Source of the DNA: Flavobacterium sp.
GTDB lineage: Bacteria; Bacteroidota; Bacteroidia; Flavobacteriales; Flavobacteriaceae
Length of the DNA stretch: 18,118 nucleotides
Assembly: GCA_030152225.1 (NCBI GenBank)
Contig: JASLHL010000263.1
Span: 1 to 18,118, forward strand
Reading direction: 5' to 3'
Positions 12,770 through 18,118 of this stretch are shown one piece after another (the first letter of the stretch is position 1; every line of letters starts with the position of its first letter). Below the pieces are notes generated by a model. That model did not search any database. It had not been told where the DNA came from and saw only the letters and a program-made list of their open reading frames with translations. Position numbers and translations under genes: made by a program.

Positions 12770-15403
12770 CTATTTCAAACCAGCTAAACTGTGTTCAATC
12801 GTTGAAATTTTAGCCAACGCATCGGCTTCTTTTTGTTTTTCATTCGCTACAACTTGTTCAGGAGCTCCACTGACAAATTTTTCATTTGATAGCTTTCCTT
12901 GTACCGATTTCAAGAATCCTTTCAAGTATTTCAATTCTTCTTCTAGTTTTGCTATTTCTTCTTCCACATTGACATTCCCTGCCATTGGAATAAAGTATTC
13001 ATTCGATTTTACTCGGTATGACAATGCTCCACTTACTTGATCTGTTACGTACTCCAAACTTACCACATTTCCTAATTTTGAGACTATACTGTCAAAATAG
13101 GTTGAGATTTTTTCGTTGTTGATTACTTTTAAATCAATTGTTTCCTTGAACGCAATGTTTTTATCCTTTCTGATGGTACGGATACCCGCAATTACCTCCA
13201 TAGCAAACTCAAACTCTTTGATTAATTTCTCGTCATACTCTTTTATTGCTGGCCAAGACGAAATCACTAAGGCTTGTTCAGGCGTACGCGCATGGATGTG
13301 TTGCCAAATTTCTTCAGTTAAGAAAGGCATAAATGGATGTAAAAGCTTCAAGTTTTCCTCCAACAATTCAATTACTTTCGCATAGGTAGTGGCGTCGATC
13401 GGCTGTTGGTATCCCGGTTTAATCATTTCCAAGAACCAAGAACAGAAATCATCCCATACTAATTTATAGATGGCCATTAAGGCATCTGATATTCTGTATT
13501 TTGAGAAATGATCTTCGATTTCCACTAGTGTTTTTTGCAATTTTGCTTCGTACCAAGCCAATGAAACTTTGGCTGTTTCAGGTTGTTCCAAGGTTTCAGA
13601 CACTTCCCATCCTTTAATTAGACGGAAGGCATTCCATACTTTATTGGTAAATGCTTTTCCTTGTGCACATAAGTCTTCGTCGAATAAGATATCATTTCCT
13701 GCTGCTGCAGATAACAATAAACCTACGCGAACTCCATCAGCACCAAACTTGTCAATTAATCCTAACGCATCTGGAGAGTTTCCTAGTGATTTTGACATTT
13801 TACGGCGTTGTTTATCCCGTACGATTCCCGTGAAATAAACATTGGTAAACGGTTGTTTACCTGTATACTCGTAACCTGCCATGATCATACGCGCTACCCA
13901 GAAGAAAATAATATCGGGTCCCGTTACTAGATCATTTGTTGGATAATAGTACTTAAACTCTTCATTTTCAGGGTCAATTAATCCGTTAAATACAGACATT
14001 GGCCATAACCAAGAAGAGAACCAAGTATCCAAAGCATCTTCATCTTGTTTTAAATCGGCTACAGTTAAATTTGCATTTCCCGTTTTGGTTTTTGCTAATT
14101 CAAGCGCTGCTTCTTTTGTTTCCGCTACAACGAAGTCTTCTTTTCCATCTCCATAGTAGAAGGCTGGAATTTGGTGTCCCCACCATAATTGACGAGAAAT
14201 ATTCCAATCGCGAATATTTTCCAACCAGCTTCTATAGGTACTGTTATAACGACTTGGATATAGTTTTACCTCTTCTGTTGTCATTACCGCATCTAAAGCA
14301 GGTTTTGCCAATTCTTCCATTTTCAAGAACCACTGATCAGACAAACGCGGTTCAATTACCGCTTTTGTACGCTCTGATGTTCCCACGTTATTCAGGTAGT
14401 TTTCCACTTTTTCCAACGCGCCAATTGACGCTAATTCAGCCTCAATTTCTTTGCGTACGACAAAGCGATCTTTTCCTTTATAGTGTAAACCTAAATCATT
14501 TAGTGTCGCATTAGCATTAAAGATATCAATGATTTCTAAATTGTGACGTTCTCCTAGGTCTTTATCATTTACATCATGTGCAGGGGTAACCTTTAGACAT
14601 CCTGTTCCGAACTCCATATCCACATACTCATCAAAAACAATCGGTACAACGCGGTTGCAAATCGGCACAATCGCTTGTTTTCCTCTTAGGTGTTGATAGC
14701 GTTCGTCATTTGGATTAATACAAATAGCACTATCTCCCAAAATCGTTTCTGGGCGTGTAGTTGCAATCGTCAAATAATCCGAAGTACCTTCGATTTGATA
14801 GTTTATATGGTATAGTTTTCCTTGGCGTTCTTCATAGATTACCTCTTCATCTGATAGCGTAGTCTTCGCTTCAGGATCCCAGTTTACCATGCGGTATCCG
14901 CGGTAAATTAATCCTTTGTTATACAAATCAACAAACAACTTAATCACTTGTTGTGACATTGCTGGATCCATCGTGAATTTTGTACGATCCCAGTCACACG
15001 AAGCGCCTAATTTTTTCAACTGATCTAAAATCACGCCTCCATATTCCTCTTTCCATTCCCAAGCGTGTTGTAAAAATTCTTCTCTAGTTAGGTCGTTTTT
15101 ATTGATTCCCTGCTCTCTCAATTTAGCGACGACTTTAGCTTCAGTTGCAATAGATGCGTGATCCGTTCCCGGGACCCAACATGCGTTTAGCCCTCTTAAA
15201 CGGGCACGACGTATTAATACATCTTGAATTGTAATATTCAACATATGCCCCATATGCAATACTCCTGTTACGTTTGGAGGAGGTATTACAATCGTGTACG
15301 GCTGTCTCTCATCTGGTATAGATCGGAAAAAATTATTTTCCATCCAATACTGATACCATTTTTGCTCTACTTGCTTTGCGTCAAATTGTGCAGGAATTAC
15401 CAT
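12770..15403 (-). CDS. valS: Valyl-tRNA synthetase
   Basis: The 877-residue class I synthetase that attaches valine to tRNA-Val in the cytoplasm. Class signatures: [15 protein letters not shown] with the HMGH motif at residues 50-53, and RKMSKSLGN with KMSKS at 535-539. Between them lie the editing domain, with [13 protein letters not shown] and [15 protein letters not shown], and the GTDHASIAT segment typical of ValRS. The anticodon-binding domain follows, with [10 protein letters not shown] near its end, and the protein closes with the Leu/Lys/Glu-rich coiled-coil arm (about the last 70 residues) that ValRS uses to bind tRNA. The length is normal for Bacteroidota and nothing is missing. The ATG at 15401-15403 gives the expected N-terminus. 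It is divergent from the DUF1573 gene and ends at its own terminator. No T-box is visible in its short leader. Confidence 0.98.
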   Translation of the reverse strand: MVIPAQFDAKQVEQKWYQYWMENNFFRSIPDERQPYTIVIPPPNVTGVLHMGHMLNITIQDVLIRRARLRGLNACWVPGTDHASIATEAKVVAKLREQGINKNDLTREEFLQHAWEWKEEYGGVILDQLKKLGASCDWDRTKFTMDPAMSQQVIKLFVDLYNKGLIYRGYRMVNWDPEAKTTLSDEEVIYEERQGKLYHINYQIEGTSDYLTIATTRPETILGDSAICINPNDERYQHLRGKQAIVPICNRVVPIVFDEYVDMEFGTGCLKVTPAHDVNDKDLGERHNLEIIDIFNANATLNDLGLHYKGKDRFVVRKEIEAELASIGALEKVENYLNNVGTSERTKAVIEPRLSDQWFLKMEELAKPALDAVMTTEEVKLYPSRYNSTYRSWLENIRDWNISRQLWWGHQIPAFYYGDGKEDFVVAETKEAALELAKTKTGNANLTVADLKQDEDALDTWFSSWLWPMSVFNGLIDPENEEFKYYYPTNDLVTGPDIIFFWVARMIMAGYEYTGKQPFTNVYFTGIVRDKQRRKMSKSLGNSPDALGLIDKFGADGVRVGLLLSAAAGNDILFDEDLCAQGKAFTNKVWNAFRLIKGWEVSETLEQPETAKVSLAWYEAKLQKTLVEIEDHFSKYRISDALMAIYKLVWDDFCSWFLEMIKPGYQQPIDATTYAKVIELLEENLKLLHPFMPFLTEEIWQHIHARTPEQALVISSWPAIKEYDEKLIKEFEFAMEVIAGIRTIRKDKNIAFKETIDLKVINNEKISTYFDSIVSKLGNVVSLEYVTDQVSGALSYRVKSNEYFIPMAGNVNVEEEIAKLEEELKYLKGFLKSVQGKLSNEKFVSGAPEQVVANEKQKEADALAKISTIEHSLAGLK

Positions 15404-15475
15404 TATTCTATAATTTAATTATTAAAAAAAGACAAAACATCCAGTTGCTTAGCAGAAAAATAGTTTTTTTCATTC

Positions 15476-15503
15476 TTTGTAACCGTAGTTTTCGTTATCT
15501 TTG
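15476..15503 (+). promoter_or_regulatory. Distal promoter of the DUF1573 gene
   Basis: TTTG (15476-15479) and TATCTTTG (15496-15503), spaced by 16 bp, match the Bacteroidota promoter pattern with a perfect -7 element. A transcript from here would have a leader of about 115 nt. Confidence 0.6.
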
Positions 15504-15570
15504 TATTGTACAAAAGTAATTATTACTCGTCAATTATAAAAGTATATCTAAAATCGAATATGCAAAAAAA

Positions 15571-15601
15571 TTTGCGAGTTTTCGAAAAGTTTTTAATTTT
15601 A
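15571..15601 (+). promoter_or_regulatory. Possible proximal promoter of the DUF1573 gene
   Basis: TTTG (15571-15574) and TAATTTTA (15594-15601) are spaced by 19 bp; the -7 element is imperfect at its last two positions. It would give a leader of about 17 nt, similar to the one predicted for the YceI gene. Confidence 0.4.
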
Positions 15602-15624
15602 CAAAACAACAAAAAGTTATAGTA

Positions 15625-16014
15625 ATGAAAAAATTAATAGCAGTATTCGCATTAGTATTATCTAGTGCTTTGACATTTGCTCAAAATGGTCCAAAGATTC
15701 AGTTCGCAGCTGAAAACAACACAATCGATTATGGTACAGTAGTTAGAGGTACTGACGATGGGTTGCGCTCTTTCGAATTTACAAACACAGGAGATCAACC
15801 GTTGATCATTACGAATGTTCGTTCTACATGTGGATGTACAGTTCCTTCAAAACCAACAGAGCCCATTATGCCAGGTAAAACAGGAAAAATCGATGTGAAA
15901 TACAACATGAGCATTGGTAGAATTAGCCGTACGATTACAGTTGAATCGAATGCCGTAAACTTTGAAAACGGTACAGTGCCTTTGAGAATTAAAGGAGAAG
16001 TTGTTGATAAATAG
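15625..16014 (+). CDS. Secreted DUF1573 domain protein
   Basis: A 129-residue exported protein with a signal peptide (MKKLIAVFALVLSSALTFA, cleavage before Gln20) and a single Ig-like DUF1573 domain. Features: IDYGTVVRGTDDGLRSFEF at the first strands, TNTGDQPLIITNVRSTCGCT with the conserved Cys69-Gly-Cys71 pair, then PIMPGKTGKIDVKYNM and the closing strands up to IKGEVV. DUF1573 is abundant in Bacteroidota; the CGC pair is characteristic, but no biochemical role is established. Both the signal peptide and the domain are complete. It is a single-gene unit divergent from valS, with one or two promoters and a strong terminator. Confidence 0.9.
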   Translation: MKKLIAVFALVLSSALTFAQNGPKIQFAAENNTIDYGTVVRGTDDGLRSFEFTNTGDQPLIITNVRSTCGCTVPSKPTEPIMPGKTGKIDVKYNMSIGRISRTITVESNAVNFENGTVPLRIKGEVVDK

Positions 16015-16028
16015 TTTCTAACACACAT

Positions 16029-16060
16029 AAAAAAAGCCACTCAGACGAGTGGCTTTTTTT
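16029..16060. terminator. Bidirectional terminator between the DUF1573 and CpsB-like genes
   Basis: AAAAAAAGCCACTC and GAGTGGCTTTTTTT form a perfect 14-bp stem with an AGAC loop and T-runs on both strands. It lies 14 bp after the DUF1573 stop and 14 bp after the stop of the minus-strand gene at 16075. Confidence 0.93.
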
Positions 16061-16074
16061 ATATAGTTACTGTA

Positions 16075-16812
16075 TTACTTTCTAAATTCTTGATTATTGT
16101 GAATGGCCTGTGTAAAAAACTCTACGCCTTTCACCTCTACTTTAGATTCAAATCCTCTAATGTGCTTTTCGTGATGAATATCCGATCCAACAAAATCAAT
16201 TAATCCGTTAGATAATAAAAAATTAGCCGCTTCTAAAACGTGTTTACCGTAATAACCTGTTACAGAAAGTAAATTCATTTGGAAGTGACAGCCCGCTTTT
16301 TTCAGCTTCTTATACATGGCTGTATTTTGATGGTAAAAGTTGTAACGCTCTGGATGAGCCAACACAATATCGTATCCGTTTGACTTCAATTGAAATAAGA
16401 TGTCCATCAGTTGAATAGGTGGGTTCATATACGACATTTCTACCAACACATACTTGTTCTTTAACGTTAAGAGCTCTTTATTTTCGATACGAGGCAATAG
16501 TGTTTCATCCATCATGTATTCAGAAGCAACACGCAAGTCTATCGCTTTAGATTCTGCTGGTAATTCCTCTTGTACTTTTTGATACTGACTTAGAATACCT
16601 TCTCTTGTATTTTCCCAAACTAATGGAGTCGTATGTGGTGTAGCAATGGCTTGTTCAAATCCCAACTGCTGCATCGCTTTAATAATAGTTCGCGTATCTT
16701 CAATGGTTTGGGCACCATCGTCAATTCCATAAATTAAATGCGAGTGAATATCCACATAATTATCGGGAATTAAATCTTTTAAAATAGGTTTTGATTTAAA
16801 AAAAGAAAACAT
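16075..16812 (-). CDS. CpsB/CapC-type PHP-domain tyrosine phosphatase
   Basis: A 245-residue metal-dependent phosphatase of the PHP family (CpsB/CapC/YwqE type), which in other bacteria dephosphorylates tyrosine kinases that control capsule or exopolysaccharide synthesis. Metal-binding motifs: DIHSHLIYGIDDGA with His23 and His25, ATPHTTP with His60, a Glu in VASEYMMDE, LAHPERY, and GSDIHH near the C-terminus. These are the family's ligands and their order is normal. No signal peptide; cytoplasmic. No tyrosine kinase or polysaccharide gene is nearby, so a capsule role is not shown. It is the last gene of a tight operon: only 6 bp separate it from the DUF4105 gene upstream, and the bidirectional terminator follows. 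Confidence 0.9.
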   Translation of the reverse strand: MFSFFKSKPILKDLIPDNYVDIHSHLIYGIDDGAQTIEDTRTIIKAMQQLGFEQAIATPHTTPLVWENTREGILSQYQKVQEELPAESKAIDLRVASEYMMDETLLPRIENKELLTLKNKYVLVEMSYMNPPIQLMDILFQLKSNGYDIVLAHPERYNFYHQNTAMYKKLKKAGCHFQMNLLSVTGYYGKHVLEAANFLLSNGLIDFVGSDIHHEKHIRGFESKVEVKGVEFFTQAIHNNQEFRK

Positions 16813-16818
16813 AGTCTA

Positions 16819-17946
16819 CTATTTATTCTTCACTCTATTTTGTAAAACTGGCTTAAATTCCAAAAATAAAGTTACAAGAGTTAACAGGTACAAAGGTAAG
16901 GTTATTATTAATTTTTCTGAATAAAAATTCAACATAACATACAGTATTAACAATATTACAACAATAATACCCAATATTGACTTAATTTTATTTAACGATT
17001 TAACAAATGGAATCAAAATAAGTAGAGGATTACATAAAAAAACCACATTATTTAGCAGTATTTCTCCATGTAGAGAATAAAACCCCACCAGTAAGAAAAA
17101 CCATCCAAACAAGCCAATACAAACAAAATAGATCGATCGAATAGTCTTATTTAAGGTTAATACCATCAGAATAAGCATAGCCAAGGAGGCGAACCAGTAG
17201 GTATTCCACCATACATAGCTATCGGTTGGCTGGGATTGAAAAACGGTTTTTTCCTCTTTGACTAAGGGTTGGTTTCCATTTTTACTTTGTGCCAATCCCA
17301 ACTGAAACTTATCAGGTAAAAACAACAAATTTGAGGGGTGATCAACTTTATTACCAAAAATTAAATTAATGCCTAACTTTTCGAAATAGCGATCTTTTAA
17401 ATAGGTATTTAGTATGCTTCGATAGGTAGCTGTATTGCCTTTTACTGCCACTTCTACGGGGGTTGGCAAAACGTCATTGAGAATATCGACCACTTTGGTT
17501 GTACAGTTTTGGTCGATAAATTTATAGATATAATAGCGATTTTCTTCCTTTAGCGATTGGTTTAAGTTTGTCCAAATGGTTTGCTTTTGTTCTGCAGACA
17601 GGTTGAGTTCTTGTTCTACCACAGATCGATTAGCGTAGGCGTAATTAACTACAAAATTTTTATAATTTTCATAATCGACAAAATAAAGTAAATCCCCTTT
17701 GACAAATTTACCATAGAAATTAGGGGTACTAAAATCAAACATGCCATAGTTGTACACGCGATCGATTCCCTCTGCTGGATCGTAAACGCGAATAGCAGTA
17801 TGTCCAAATAAGGAGTAGAGTTCTCCTCCTGTTCCACAAGTTAAGACGCTAATTTGCGCTTTCTCCGACAACTTTCGTTCGGCTGTATTTCCATAGGTTA
17901 GTTGTAAGAGAAGCACTGCAAAAAGCAACGCGAATACTTTTTTCAT
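16819..17946 (-). CDS. DUF4105 (Lnb-like) membrane protein
   Basis: A 375-residue exported protein: signal peptide (MKKVFALLFAVLLLQLTYGN), then a DUF4105 domain with ISVLTCGTGGELYSLFGHTA, VYNYGMFDF, FVKGDLLYFVDYENYKNFV and FIDQNCTTKVVDIL, and about five hydrophobic segments from residue 250 to the C-terminus. The domain contains the conserved Gly-His (LFGHTAIR) and Asn-Cys (QNCTT) typical of an NlpC/P60-like papain-fold hydrolase, so it may be a periplasmic enzyme anchored by the C-terminal helices (inference; no substrate known). The start is supported by the signal peptide. It is 3 bp after the stop of the preceding outer-membrane protein gene and 6 bp before the CpsB-like gene, so the three are one operon. 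Confidence 0.87.
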   Translation of the reverse strand: MKKVFALLFAVLLLQLTYGNTAERKLSEKAQISVLTCGTGGELYSLFGHTAIRVYDPAEGIDRVYNYGMFDFSTPNFYGKFVKGDLLYFVDYENYKNFVVNYAYANRSVVEQELNLSAEQKQTIWTNLNQSLKEENRYYIYKFIDQNCTTKVVDILNDVLPTPVEVAVKGNTATYRSILNTYLKDRYFEKLGINLIFGNKVDHPSNLLFLPDKFQLGLAQSKNGNQPLVKEEKTVFQSQPTDSYVWWNTYWFASLAMLILMVLTLNKTIRSIYFVCIGLFGWFFLLVGFYSLHGEILLNNVVFLCNPLLILIPFVKSLNKIKSILGIIVVILLILYVMLNFYSEKLIITLPLYLLTLVTLFLEFKPVLQNRVKNK

Positions 17947-17949
17947 TTT

Positions 17950-18118
17950 CTATTTTCTAAAAATTCCTAAATCTAATTTTAACGAGAAGACATTTGAATA
18001 AATGGCTGCACTTTGATCACCTATATCCGTTAAGGCATAATCGACTTGGATACCTTTATAGTGGAATCCCACACCAATATTGGGTTGAAATTCCATTTTT
18101 TTGGTATTGTCCATTTGC
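17950..18118 (-). CDS. C-terminal end of an outer-membrane beta-barrel protein, possibly PorV-like, partial
   Basis: The last 55 codons of a gene running in from the right edge, stop codon TAG at 17950-17952. The translation includes VGFHYKGIQVDYALTDIG, then SAAIYSNVFSLKLDLGIFRK at the end. The alternating polar/aromatic strands (GFHYKGIQVDYAL, VFSLKLDLGIF) are typical of terminal transmembrane beta-strands of outer-membrane barrels. The DYA-L pattern reminds me of PorV/PorQ-type proteins of the type IX secretion pathway, but a 55-residue tail is not enough to be certain. It is the visible upstream gene of the operon with the DUF4105 and CpsB-like genes (3-bp gap). Confidence 0.65.
   Translation of the reverse strand, partial: QMDNTKKMEFQPNIGVGFHYKGIQVDYALTDIGDQSAAIYSNVFSLKLDLGIFRK

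Noticed and set aside
13999..14514. 171-codon plus-strand open frame
   Set aside because: Antisense to the middle of valS, Leu/Phe-rich shadow of the opposite strand without any domain.

Overview
The window is an AT-rich bacterial chromosome segment, most likely from a member of the Flavobacteriaceae (Bacteroidota), plausibly Myroides-like; the genus is a guess. Support: promoters of the Bacteroidota type (TAnnTTTG at -7, TTG/TTTG near -33), few Shine-Dalgarno sequences, a YpdA-type bacillithiol disulfide reductase, DUF2147, DUF1573, DUF4105 and WG-repeat proteins, a possible PorV-like outer-membrane barrel, and the relic of an IS200-like/REP-associated transposase. Most of it is ordinary chromosomal housekeeping DNA.

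Layout. 1-5394, all on the minus strand: the N-terminal part of primosomal helicase PriA (cut by the window edge), a small WG-repeat lipoprotein, two adjacent paralogous secreted DUF2147 proteins, a YihY/BrkB membrane protein, nadC (NAD synthesis) and a DJ-1/PfpI protein. 5624-9009, plus strand: a small lipoprotein, a gene-poor stretch of about 1 kb full of repeats, a YceI-family lipoprotein and YpdA. 9006-9416, minus: a Fur-family repressor converging on ypdA with a 4-bp overlap. 9818-11008, plus: an aromatic amino acid permease. 11300-15403, minus: tcdA (tRNA t6A cyclisation), a TatD-family hydrolase and valS. 15625-16014, plus: a secreted DUF1573 protein. 16075-18118, minus: a tight operon of an outer-membrane protein (C-terminus only), a DUF4105 membrane protein and a CpsB/CapC-type PHP phosphatase, with 3-bp and 6-bp gaps.

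The unusual part is 6166-6979. Two direct repeats of about 75 bp enclose a long imperfect inverted repeat built from 11-bp units, other inverted repeats, and on the minus strand a short reading frame whose first 23 residues resemble the N-terminus of Bacteroidota REP-associated tyrosine transposases (RAYT, Y1_Tnp family). I read it as the decayed copy of a RAYT-linked repeat element. Other points of note: a perfect 21-bp palindrome of Fur-like 7-1-7 form between the Fur-family gene and the permease, a possible stranded coding remnant at 2340-2456, tandem repeats next to a terminator at 11036-11301, and a terminator family shared by two unlinked genes. I found no CRISPR array, rRNA, tRNA, prophage or defence cluster.
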